In this document: one piece after another, positions 47,220-56,261 of the stretch
Position numbering within the stretch: the first letter of the stretch is position 1
Layout of the letters: each line of letters starts with the position of its first letter
NCBI RefSeq assembly: GCF_943734655.1
Contig: NC_071354.1
Span: 178,098,411-178,162,410, forward strand
Direction of reading: 5' to 3'
DNA from: Sabethes cyaneus
Taxonomy: Eukaryota > Arthropoda > Insecta > Diptera > Culicidae
DNA length: 64,000 nucleotides
Program-made: the position numbers and the translations under genes
Notes under the pieces: model-generated
What the model was told of the DNA's origin: nothing
The model's database searches: none
Seen by the model: the letters and a program-made list of their open reading frames with translations, nothing else

Positions 47220-48515
47220 TTTTTATTACGAAATTTATTACTATTTGGGACGACAGTACTCCCGAGAAAGCTCACAGAGCAAGAGACCGTAGATCTTGAA
47301 TCACCGGGTCGGCTTGCACTGGGCAATCGGAGGGGCTACGCGGACAAATCGTGCAACAACTGCGGAATTCCTAGGCTGTTCGAATTTGGGAATTTAAAAC
47401 TCTATTTTAGCACTTATAGGTTTATTACCTCAAAAGTGTGCGTGAGGGTGTGTAGTGTTTCCTGGGGTATTCGCTGCGGTACGCACTGGATCCTGAACGC
47501 TGAGGTTCGTAACTGGTTCAATTCTGCTGGTTGGTTGGGTGAGCGATCAATGGTCGCAGTTTGCGGGCGTCCCAGCAAATTGCAATGGCGGACTGGCTTG
47601 TCAGGGAAAGGTTTTCTTCTTCGGCGTCTTCCTTCATTGACTCGATCGGTGGGCCACGGACGATACCGTATTGGTTCCACCGAAAAGGGTCCTCTTTTAC
47701 GATTAGGCCCTTCTGCCCGAGGATTCCGCGATCGGTGCCTGGTCTCCTTAACAGTTAGGCGTAGATGGAGTTCACCACCTAGGCCGACTCGTGTGCGTGT
47801 GAGGAATCGGCAATCGGATTAGAATCCTAACCAAAATACCAATACCTGAATAATTTTGCCGTATTCAACTAGTTTTGACCACTTTTAGCAAACAATTTTT
47901 CTCTTCCACTCACTTCCTTCACACACGAATGCCGTCACATATCTCAACATTTGGCGGTTTTTCTATTATGTCTTTGCTCTTTTTCTACCACCCAGCATTT
48001 TCTTCTCCTTTCGCTGCTAACTCCACTCCCTTCAGGGCTGGATTTTCTTGCAGCTACGGTCGATGTCCCCCTTTTTGCCTTACTAATGCTAACAATTTAT
48101 GTTTTGTATTACTTACTAACTTACTAACAAATTAACAAACATATTTCTATTTTTATTACTTAACCCTACTAACAATTACTAACATAGAAATACAACATTT
48201 ATTAAAAAATAGCACATTTAAAAAAAACTACGGAGAATTTGTAACAACGGCTACAAATTATATAAACATTTCGACACCAACTATTCAAAAAGGGCTACTT
48301 GCAAAATGTTAACAAACCGAGTGAGGGTTTTTTGCTATGCTAGAAGTAGAAAGTAGATAGTAAAATCCTTTTGAAAAATTGGTGCCGATTTTATGCAAAT
48401 TACGATACTGGCTTTACTTTTTAAAATTGGCTCTACCGTTTTGAAATCAGTCTAACAAATTTTTTTTCATCAAACATCATGATGAAATTGCTTTATTTCA
48501 CTAACACCACTTAAC
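47220..48515. other. Unassigned stretch with a GC-richer island
   Basis: About 47260-47820 is distinctly less AT-rich than its surroundings, with a 128-codon open frame at 47436-47822. That frame is rich in Arg, Gly, Trp and Ser but without recognisable motifs or signal peptide. It could be part of an LTR or leader of a retroelement; no repeat partner was found in the window. 47880-48515 is AT-rich. Confidence 0.35.
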
Positions 48516-49181
48516 CAACATCGCCACGGGCTGGTACCGAATGACCGAAACGCGAATGGCCGAAATCCAAATGGCCGAATTCCAACAACAGTCACAGAAG
48601 GCCGAATCACGAAAGGCCGAATCGCGAAAGGCCGAATTTTCCCGGAAAGCCTAAATCAATAAAATTTTGATTGCTCATTTTGTGAGACCTTACACATTTT
48701 GAATAAATTTTTTCATCTATTTCTCTCCGCGAATTTGAAACATCCCCCAGAAAAACCTCAAAATTTTCTCCTCTATTGCCTTTTGTTCCACTCGCAGCTC
48801 TGTGATGTTCCGCGTCATTGATAGGTGAAGAAAAAACCCGAATTAATCCACCTAGCGGCGTGACCTAGCCTTTCTACTGCCTCAATAATCATTATTTAAT
48901 TTCTCAGAAACATCTATAATTAACTTGACTATTTTCTTCAATATCCGTTTCGTATTCCTCAAATTCCTCAAAAATTTTGCCAATAAAATTCACAACGTAT
49001 TGCGTAGAATAATTATATTTTCTTTCCTTCGGTGCGTAAATACTTGTAAGCGTCATTTATGTTACTTGATGAACACCTTATTTAGTTTTATAATATTTAC
49101 GTGATTGATAGAAAAATAATGTTAACTCAAAAGATAATTTATACAGACTTGAATGAATATATATAGAAAATTAGAAATTAA

Positions 49182-49896
49182 CCCTCTAACGGGTCTACAG
49201 ACGGCCTTAACTTTCGGGCTTCAGAGCCACATACGAAACTTTTTTTGAATTGATAAAAAAGAAGTAAAACAAAAAGTTATTTATATCCTTTAATTCTACT
49301 ACTGTGCTCTATTGATAAATACGTATTTCGGTCTCGACGTGTGACCTTCATCAGTATCTAACTAACTTAGACTGTTTTGTTTTGAATTGACAATATGAAA
49401 TATGTGTTCATATCAGATGTTTTGATATTTTGATATTAATACCATGCGTTCAAAAGTTAGCATCTTTGAAAAACAAGAGTTCAGAATTTTTTTTTTTATT
49501 ATACTTCGCTTTTGAAGAAAAAGGATATCTACAACAAAATGATTAATCTGAAAATTTTACTATTAGTTTGCTCATTCATGCCTCTCACGCCGAGGACCCG
49601 GGTTCAAATCCCAACCCCGCAGAAGTCACGAATGACCCAAGCTGGTTAAAGTGACTATAATCTAACAAACAAACAAACAACAAACTATTAGTTTGCTTGG
49701 CTTCAATTTTGCAACATATCTGGATTAGAAAAAATAACTGAATAGAGCATTAGATATGAAAAAGAGAAATTTCTTAGCTAGTGCTCCTTCAGATAATTAT
49801 TTTTGCATAAAAATCTAAACTTGAGCTTCTTTTGAATGTACCTTCATGAAAAGATAGTCATTAGCTTGATCGCATCGTTTTTACAATGTTAGAGGG
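49182..49896. mobile_element. piggyBac-like MITE, second copy, inverted and enlarged
   Basis: Left CCCTCTAACGGG follows TTAA (49178-49181). Right GTTAGAGGG is followed by TTAG (mutated TTAA). Internal blocks match the 25702-26225 element in reverse order: TCTACAGACGGCC near 49194, CAGATAATTATTTTTGCAT near 49791 and CTTGATCGCATCGTTTTTAC near 49865. It also contains a SINE and a piece of the CGTATTTCGG repeat. Confidence 0.75.
49573..49683 (+). mobile_element. tRNA-derived SINE (second family) inside the MITE, 14-bp TSD
   Basis: Lacks the A-box end; starts near CATTCATGCCTCTCACGCCG, has GGGTTCAAATCCC and ends in (AAAC)n. ACTATTAGTTTGCT at 49559-49572 and 49684-49697 is the target-site duplication. 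Same family as 21853-21978. Confidence 0.85.
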
Positions 49897-50339
49897 TTAG
49901 GAAAACAAGACGAGGTCGAGAAATAGTGCAAAAGTTGCGCCATAAACATGCTTGAGAATGAAAAATATGATCGACATGATTTCCTGCGCTTGTCATTTTG
50001 GATTTATTAAAACATGATACATGACATAAGACATCTGTCCTTTAAAATGTCACTAACGAAAACAAACCTTACAAAATTACTACCGCGCAACGTTTACTTC
50101 CTATTTTTCATATAACATTTCTAAGCTCTAATATCTAATGATTGAAAAGAGCATCTATTGATGCGCAAAATTTGTTTGAAATTTGTATACATTTATTTGG
50201 TAAAATCAATACACTTTAATCCTATACACCACTTTACCTACATGCTTAAATCAACTGCTTTTTTTCGCTTTTTGCTTTTCTTGTACAATTGTGAGTAACA
50301 GCAAGAGAAGAAAATGACAATTGAAATCTGAAATCAAAG

Positions 50340-50565
50340 AAAAGAAAAAACTTTTCGATTGAATCCCACTATTTAATATTTATTTGCGACAGATACGTAG
50401 TTCGCCTACGACGTGCAGGCTTCATCAGTGTCTTATTTCAAAGCGTATACGTATCTGTCGCGAACGAATATTAAATAGTGGAATTTAGTCGGTAAAAGTT
50501 TTTTCTTTTCTTTAATTTCAGAGTTCGTATTCCACTAAGAGGCTTCAAAAACTTCAGACAATTGA
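50340..50565. repeat. Dispersed fold-back repeat with CAGATACGTA motif, copy 3
   Basis: CCCACTATTTAATATTTATT pairs with AATATTAAATAGTGG (50467-50482), and GCGACAGATACGTA with TACGTATCTGTCGCG (50448-50462). The right end has TTCGTATTCCACTAAGAGGC as in the other copies. Confidence 0.65.
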
Positions 50566-50632
50566 CATGTTTCTAACTTTTCTTGAATTTCAATGCAAAT
50601 TTAAAAATTGCAAATTGTCATCACATACACAC

Positions 50633-50633
<1 letters not shown>

Positions 50634-50683
<50 letters not shown>

Positions 50684-50803
50684 CATACATACATACATAC
50701 ATACATACATACATACATACATACATACATACATACATTCATACATACATACATACATACATACATACATACATACATACATACATACATACATACATAC
50801 ATC
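50634..50803. repeat. Microsatellite (CATA)n
   Basis: About 42 tetranucleotide copies with two or three single-base interruptions (for example ATATATAC near 50677 and CATTCATA near 50737). All frames are open and none is a gene. Confidence 0.95.
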
Positions 50804-51342
50804 ACACACATTGAATACAATCAACATTTGATTGATATGTTTTGATTTCACACGTTTTAACGGTTTTATATACGGTTCTCAAGTGTTAAAGTTTGAATAA
50901 CTTTTGAATGAACCGTCCGATTTTCAATAATTCGGTTTCGTATGATAGATCTCAGCAGTAATTTTCAAATAATAATAAAATGTGTGATGTTTTTCATTGA
51001 ATTAATGTTTATATGTTTCAAAAATATGTATTAAATACTATTTTTTCCCATTTCTTTATGTAACTTTCAAACTACAAGTCCAATCGTCATGAAATTTGGA
51101 ACTTAAGGGTTTGCAAGACTCCTTTTTCATATGCAATCAATTTTGTTCAAATCGGTTAATGGATCTATGAGATAATGAAGTCCCATATTTTTCGTATTTT
51201 TATACATAACTTTTGAACTAAAAGTCCGATCAGTATGAAATTCAATAGCGACCAATGGGACACCTAGACCTTTCATTTGACACTAAGAACATTAAAATCG
51301 GTCCAGCCATCTCCGAGAAAAGTGAGTGAGATTGAAAGCGTT

Positions 51343-51344
<2 letters not shown>

Positions 51345-51397
<53 letters not shown>

Positions 51398-51412
51398 TAC
51401 ACACACACAGAA
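51345..51412. repeat. Microsatellite (CA)n
   Basis: About 30 CA dinucleotides, with a CATACATACA interruption near 51391. Confidence 0.95.
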
Positions 51413-52487
51413 AATGCTCAGTTTTCGAAACGGAGTCGAGTGGTATATGACATTCGGCCCGCAGGACCTTCTTTCCATTTCCGGTTTTCCAAGTGATTTC
51501 TATACCTTTATACTATATATTTATATAGTAGAAAGGCAAAAAGCTTTTCGTTAAATTCTGTACCTTAGTTTTAAAAGAACAAGACATACTCTGCGTCTTA
51601 TTTTTTATTTTGGTAGATATAGTATAGATAATTGATAGTTCTTTCTTTCCCTAAGTGCGACTGATTTACGTTTATTCTAGGTTTATTGATCGTGTCAGTA
51701 GCAAATATTTCCTAGATGATTGAGGGCGAGACGGCCGCAGGCCGCGAGTGTGCGCCGGTGACCCGCCGTCCGAAGCGCCGACCACTACTATTTAGGTGCA
51801 TGCATTTTCCTAGGTTTACTGACTAGTAGGGATTATCCCTTAGTTAAGTCCGAACGTGCGGCAGCGAGTAAGAACAGCATATACCCAACATTTGTGCAGG
51901 TACCGTGATTATTTTCGGCCGAATAAGAAGTTTGGTCGTTCGTGTTTCAGCCTTTTGTGATTCGGCCATTCGTGATTCGGCCATTTGTGATTCGGCCGTT
52001 CGTGATTCGGCCATTAGATATATTATGCCATTTGTTTTTTCGGCCATTTGAGTTTCGGCCATTCGTAGGTAATCCATCGCCACACCTGTATATATCACAT
52101 TGAGTCTGACAGACACCGAAAACCAGACAAATTCAAGAGAAGCGTTATGTAAGGCACGAGAGGGTATTTTCAGCCCATTAAGCGATGGCATCTATTTTTT
52201 CGGCCTATAGCCTAGTTCTAGTTGAAGAACATGTGCTTTTGTCGTTCTTTGAATAAAAAATAGTAGATTACTTCCAGGGTTGAGAAAATAGTTATAACAT
52301 ATTAAAATTGTATGTCGGCAAAGTATTTTTATTGGCGAAATAAAAGGCAAATAAGCTGAATTCAGAAACCTGCTGAAAATACCCTCCCGTACCCTATTGT
52401 GTTTTGATTTTAGAGTTTGCAGCATCAGAGCTTGCAGAGTTTTCCGACTCATATCTGCGCTTTTATTACATCTAACAGGTTTCTAAA

Positions 52488-52908
52488 TACAGTGGACCCC
52501 CGTTCGTTTGAACGATTCCTCATGCAAACTAACGGGGTTACTTTTTAATTTATTTAATTTACTTTAAAAACTGGTAACCCGAAATATGCTGAAACCTGTG
52601 TGAACTGGCCACCCTGCTCTTTGTTATTGTTTTGGTGGTTTGTTTTAGTTGGCAGTTGCAAGTGCGAATATTGCATTTTCTGATCGGATTTCTATCTTAA
52701 TCGTTAGGAAAACGACATGTGAAACCGATTAAACACGCTAGGTCAGTACAAACAAATCGTGTTTATGTGCATTGTCTGCATAAACAAATGATGTCATGTT
52801 AAGAATGACGTTTGAACCAATTTTAATTTGCACGTCGTGCAAACCAACGGGGTTCAAAGTAAAAAGTGTTCAGATTAAAAATGGTCAAACGAACGGGGGT
52901 CCACGGTA
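52488..52908. mobile_element. MITE, ~420 bp, TIR CAGTGGACCCCCGTTCG
   Basis: The left TACAGTGGACCCCCGTTCGT pairs with the right (reverse complement TACCGTGGACCCCCGTTCGT); both are bounded by TA, and the match continues to TTTGA. A subterminal AACGGGGTT motif lies near 52531 and again near 52848. Tc1/mariner/pogo-type non-autonomous element. Confidence 0.85.
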
Positions 52909-53237
52909 TATGTTCTCAATTCTAAAATAATTAATATCAGAATATAGATAATTCAATAATAAGAATTAATAAGTTAAGTTTAGGTGTCCAACAGACTACC
53001 ACGTCAGCATAATGGTAAAGATTAGGGCACCTCAGCCGCAGAAGGTTAATAAAAAAGCATTTGAACAGGTCAGTTCACTTTCATCGATCGCGCGTGGTAG
53101 CCAACTCGCTTGAATATTGAAGAAGAACTAATTTTACATAGTGAGTCATGTCGTGGATATTTGTAATAATTTGTATTGGAATAGGGAAGAGGCAATTACG
53201 ACGAAGCAGCACCAGACCCTACCTGAGTTCTATATAT
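52909..53237. other. Gap between repeats
   Basis: No gene or repeat end recognised. AT-rich, about 330 bp. Confidence 0.4.
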
Positions 53238-53555
53238 AAACTAACTGTCCCGACAAACTTCGTATTGCCACAAATTAAACTGTGTTGTACATAAATCCTG
53301 AATCTCGAATGACCTTTATGACAATCTCGAGTTTTGCAAGTTTCTGAGGAATTCATGGGTGTTTACATTTACATTTACAAATTTTCCTCACAGTAAAATA
53401 GAAAACAACTCCCCCCATTTCTTAGCCTGATAAAATAAAGCGGATAGCATTTAAACATTCGCCATCATTACAAACCATTTCGCCGAATACCATTTTGCGG
53501 AACACCAATTCTCGGTTGACCATAACGCGGAATATAGAGTTTCGCAGAATACTAT
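53238..53555. repeat. Dispersed repeat, copy 2 of 16384-16702
   Basis: Same order and near-identical sequence from CCCGACAAACTTCGTATTGCC to GCGGAATATAGAGTTTCGCAG. It differs by a short duplicated TTTACATTTACA and scattered substitutions. Confidence 0.8.
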
Positions 53556-54245
53556 CTATCTATAGCGATAGAAACCATAGTGAACTTAAATTGATATAGT
53601 TAGTATTGCATAGTATGGTGTCGACTAATTATTGTATAAAAAATCTCTTGATGTAACTCGAAAGTTCGGAAGATCACGTAGGAATAGCTTTGCTTTTCGA
53701 CTTAATTTTTCCAAACCAGTGGGGAGGTCAGTGCCCCACCTTCTGGTTTTGTCTGGGTACGCCAGTGAATGAGGTACTAAGCATATAAAAATGCTTCAAC
53801 GTAATTAAAAGCATAAAATAATTAAGGAAATTTTTCTATCCTATACTTACAAAAATAGTTTTAAGACGAAAGATTGAAAATAAAATGTGTGCATTTAACA
53901 ATTTCGCAGTCGGCAATAAAAAATGAGGTATTCAAAAGTAGCGTGCATGAAAAATATTTGAAAACCTTTGTAAAAGGTCATTACCTAGACTTACATAACT
54001 GCTCCCTGAAACCAGTTTGCTTTCTGTCATTCCAAAATTTGGCAAAATCGCGTTAACTGTTTCAACTTGTTTTGCTCTGTATACACTTGGCCTGGAGAAA
54101 AAATTGCAGCATCGAAAACCAGTTTCATCACCAGTGCATTCACTTCGTTCCGATATGGGTTAAATCCAAATTGGTGTACTTCATTTCGGCATTTTTCGAT
54201 TGACCTTCGTCTGATTCGGTTGTAGCTAGTTAGTTTGTCAATGGA

Positions 54246-54878
54246 ATGATGCTTCCTTGTCGATCCTATTTGGTGTTTCTAGTATTACATTTGGTTGTTT
54301 TAAACATTACAGCATCTCTTGGAAGACGCAATCCGGTTAAGGACAGCTACGTTCTGGAAATTTCCGAAGCAGGCCAGGTAAAGCAATTTCCCATAATTCA
54401 ACCAGCGCTGGATGTGATATCTGATCTATGGTCATCGCTATCTGAATCAAGTCCAGCAAAGAAGCGCACGACAGTTAGACCATTGCTGGGAAGCACCCTT
54501 AAAGTGAAACCTTCCAAAACTGTTAAAACGAATCCTACAGTGACAAAAGGTGCTGTAAAAACTACGATCAAGAAAATAGTCAAATCTTCTACGTTAGCTT
54601 CGATAACACACCCACCAAAGCAGATAACTCTACCAACAGTATCTAGTACTGAAGTTACGCCAATGGTTAGTTCCGTGATCGTACCATCAAGTGCAACTGG
54701 CCAGATTACGGAAGGTTATCCGTTACTAGCAACAAATGCTGTAGAAACCAAGGAAACTGAAGAAAAACGTGTTGAAAGCTTCATTCCAAGAGAATATTTT
54801 TCTCAACTTCGTTTACTATTGACAAAAATTAGGCAATACAATAAGGAAATTGCCACTCCAATAATCCCGCTGAAGTGA
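54246..54878 (+). CDS. Small secreted Thr/Ser/Lys-rich protein of unknown function
   Basis: Predicted 210 residues, one exon. Residues 1-26 are a signal peptide (LVFLVLHLVVLNITASL core). Residues 48-66 include FPIIQPALDVISDLWSSLS, a short helical segment. Residues 70-155 are rich in Thr, Ser, Lys and Val with repeated KTxK-like spacing, and look disordered and open to O-glycosylation. The C-terminus (180-202) is again helical, with EYFSQLRLLLTKIRQYNKE. The mature chain has no cysteine. Start: two adjacent ATGs (54246 and 54249); the first is used here. A two-codon reading frame, ATG-GAA-TGA at 54241-54249, overlaps the start. AATAAA at 54897-54902 follows the stop by 19 bp. It is tail-to-tail with the 54970-55722 gene, 91 bp between stops. 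Family not recognised. Confidence 0.78.
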   Translation: MMLPCRSYLVFLVLHLVVLNITASLGRRNPVKDSYVLEISEAGQVKQFPIIQPALDVISDLWSSLSESSPAKKRTTVRPLLGSTLKVKPSKTVKTNPTVTKGAVKTTIKKIVKSSTLASITHPPKQITLPTVSSTEVTPMVSSVIVPSSATGQITEGYPLLATNAVETKETEEKRVESFIPREYFSQLRLLLTKIRQYNKEIATPIIPLK

Positions 54879-54896
54879 TTTGCATCTTTTTTCACA

Positions 54897-54902
54897 AATA
54901 AA
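54897..54902 (+). terminator. Poly(A) signal of the 54246-54878 gene
   Basis: AATAAA 19 bp beyond the stop codon, inside an A-rich run. Confidence 0.7.
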
Positions 54903-54915
54903 AAAAATTTATACG

Positions 54916-54921
54916 TTTATT
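54916..54921 (-). terminator. Poly(A) signal of the 54970-55722 gene
   Basis: AATAAA on minus (TTTATT on plus), 49 bp beyond the stop. It lies only 14 bp from the plus-strand signal, so the two 3' ends should overlap. Confidence 0.65.
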
Positions 54922-54969
54922 CGAAAAAACACACAGAATTCATTGTTATTATTCTAAACCTAATCTCGA

Positions 54970-55722
54970 TCATTGTTCAATTTGTTGTTGATTCAATTGG
55001 AATTGAACTGCCTTCTGAATGGGTCCTTCGTAGGTCACAACACTAGGAATATCCGGATTGCTTAGTTGCTCTGTGTCACCGGTGGGAATGGTGTCGTCTA
55101 GGGAACGACTAGAGCGGAAGCTGTTTCTGTTATATCGATTGTAGTGTCCGGCCGCCGAACCGATTGGTCCCGCAGTTGGATAGGTTGGTCTAGGAGGTCG
55201 GGTCGGTCTCAATGTTGGTGGACGAGGTGGTAGTGAATTGCCCGGTTTGTAGTATAAATTATAATTTACTGCACTGTTTGCGTTTTTAATTTCCTCATCA
55301 ATTTTATCATCGATTTTTTCGATCAAATCATGCATCGATATTAGCCGGGATGCGATCTGTCTTACGCAAGCTTCCAGTTTTTCGCGGGCTTCACGTATTT
55401 TCTTCTGCTGCTCTTTAAAATATTGTTCCTCCTCCACACCGCCGATATCGTTGTCATCCCCCTCGAACCCATCACCGTCATCTTTATCGTTATCGTCGGC
55501 ATCAGCAGCGTCTTCGCCGTTTCCGTTCGATGGGATCCGTCCTATGATTTGTTGCCGTATTTTAAGCAGTGCTCGACGGATGTCCTTTTGGGAATCCAGC
55601 ATGCTTCGAACAACGCGTCGTTTGTCTTCCACACTCAGATGAACTGATTCGTGACCGTAGGCGACACTGATCAGCATAAGACCCCCGAACAGGAGCAGTA
55701 GTATTTTGGCGTCCACTTTCAT
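54970..55722 (-). CDS. Secreted single-cysteine helical protein, paralogue A of a divergent pair
   Basis: Predicted 250 residues. The signal peptide is 1-23 (ILLLLFGGLMLISVAYG). Residues 30-62 are helical and basic; 63-100 form an Asp/Gly/Asn-rich acidic linker. Residues 101-150 are a charged helix or coiled coil with KIREAREKLEACVRQIASRL, whose C119 is the only cysteine in the protein. The motif VNYNLYYKPG follows at 152-161. Residues 163-185 are Pro/Arg/Thr-rich, and RSSRSLDD near 203-210 could be a convertase site. Residues 108-158 match residues 109-159 of the protein at 56262-56927 without gaps, 27 of 51 identical. The start is the Met before the signal peptide; the open frame extends upstream but is interrupted by a likely 5' UTR intron (55812-55729, GT...AG) ending 6 nt before the ATG. 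Family not recognised. Confidence 0.85.
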   Translation of the reverse strand: MKVDAKILLLLFGGLMLISVAYGHESVHLSVEDKRRVVRSMLDSQKDIRRALLKIRQQIIGRIPSNGNGEDAADADDNDKDDGDGFEGDDNDIGGVEEEQYFKEQQKKIREAREKLEACVRQIASRLISMHDLIEKIDDKIDEEIKNANSAVNYNLYYKPGNSLPPRPPTLRPTRPPRPTYPTAGPIGSAAGHYNRYNRNSFRSSRSLDDTIPTGDTEQLSNPDIPSVVTYEGPIQKAVQFQLNQQQIEQ

Positions 55723-55728
55723 TGCAGT

Positions 55729-55812
55729 CTGGAAATTGGCAGAATAAAGGTTGTTTTTTATCCATTTATTGTAAATTCTTATTTTGGTTAAAACAATCAA
55801 TTTCAGAAATAC
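55729..55812 (-). other. Probable 84-bp 5' UTR intron of paralogue A
   Basis: On minus, donor AAAGAG|GTATTT and acceptor CCAATTTCCAG|ACTGCA then ATG. An equivalent position is seen in paralogue B, which supports it. Confidence 0.6.
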
Positions 55813-55883
55813 CTCTTTGTAAACAACTGTATGGGTTGGAGTCTTATCAGAGAGTAGCGTGCTTTGCACGCGCATGTTACAAT

Positions 55884-55889
55884 TTTATA
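55884..55889 (-). promoter_or_regulatory. TATA box of paralogue A
   Basis: TATAAAAT on minus, within GGATATAAAATTG. It lies about 70 bp ahead of the proposed first splice donor, a normal distance for a short first exon. Confidence 0.6.
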
Positions 55890-56122
55890 TCCTTTCACCC
55901 AATGGGAAAATTTCTTGTATCCCCACCTTTCACTTTATTCAGTGGACACTTCAAATGATGCAAGATACTTGGTTGAAAAGGAACGTAATAAGGAATTTTA
56001 TTACATGAATGTTCTGCATGATTTTAATTTTACTAATACTTCCTGAATTCAGGTCTGCGGTCGAGAATTGTTCGCAACTGCTTTCTGGTTGGTGAAAGGA
56101 CCCACTCAGTGACTTTATTCCA
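55890..56122. promoter_or_regulatory. Shared bidirectional promoter region of the divergent pair
   Basis: 233 bp between opposite TATA boxes, AT-rich and without transposon ends. It contains the minus-side CACCTTTCACTTTATTCAG block and a plus-side CTCAGTGACTTTATTCC block; TTTATTC near each TATA may be a shared element. Co-expression of the two genes is inferred. Confidence 0.5.
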
Positions 56123-56128
56123 TATAAA
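56123..56128 (+). promoter_or_regulatory. TATA box of paralogue B
   Basis: TATAAA in CCATATAAAAGCAC, 139 bp before the start codon, leaving room for a short first exon and the 5' UTR intron. Confidence 0.65.
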
Positions 56129-56190
56129 AGCACTCGTATTTTCCCCTGCTCGGTTTTATTATTGCTTTAGTCATCGGCCATCGAACAACA

Positions 56191-56253
56191 GTAACATCTT
56201 CTTTAATGTACGTATTTTATCGAGGACTAATAAAATCCTCTCTTACTTCACAG
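56191..56253 (+). other. Probable 5' UTR intron of paralogue B (63 or 46 bp)
   Basis: Acceptor CTTACTTCACAG ends at 56253, 8 nt before the ATG. Two donors are possible: GTAACA at 56191 (63-bp intron, usual insect length) or the better consensus GTACGT at 56208 (46 bp, short). The position matches that of paralogue A. Confidence 0.55.
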
Positions 56254-56261
56254 GCTGTAAA

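Larger units (their letters stand above)
48840..51540. repeat. Ends resembling a common mosquito interspersed repeat
   Basis: At the left, AATCCACCTAGCGGCGTGAC and CCTTTCTACTGCC (48844-48882). At the right, TTATATAGTAGAAAGGCAAA (51521-51540), preceded by diverged repeats ACTTTTGAACTAAAAGTCCG and CCAGCCATCTCCGAGAAAA. Such left and right sequences usually occur together in mosquito repeats. The link between the two ends here is inference. Confidence 0.35.
48528..52074. mobile_element. Possible 3.5-kb element bounded by inverted GGCCGAA arrays
   Basis: Left array 48535-48645 (units like GCGAATGGCCGAAA, CACGAAAGGCCGAA) and right array 51911-52072 on the opposite strand (units like GTGATTCGGCCATTC) are inverted. 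The outermost bases align: TACCGAATGACCGAAACGCG at the left against TACGAATGGCCGAAACTCA read inward from the right. CATCGCCAC occurs directly outside both (48519-48527 and 52075-52083), a possible 9-bp duplication. No transposase is encoded. The interior also holds a MITE, a SINE, a fold-back and microsatellites. Confidence 0.4.

Noticed and set aside
50567..50851. Open frames of YIHTYIHT and CMYVCMYV repeats
   Set aside because: Translations of the CATA microsatellite, not genes.
48528..52074. CRISPR-like look of regularly spaced GGCCGAA units
   Set aside because: Units are 15-18 bp, degenerate and without unique spacers; the sequence is eukaryotic and this is a minisatellite.
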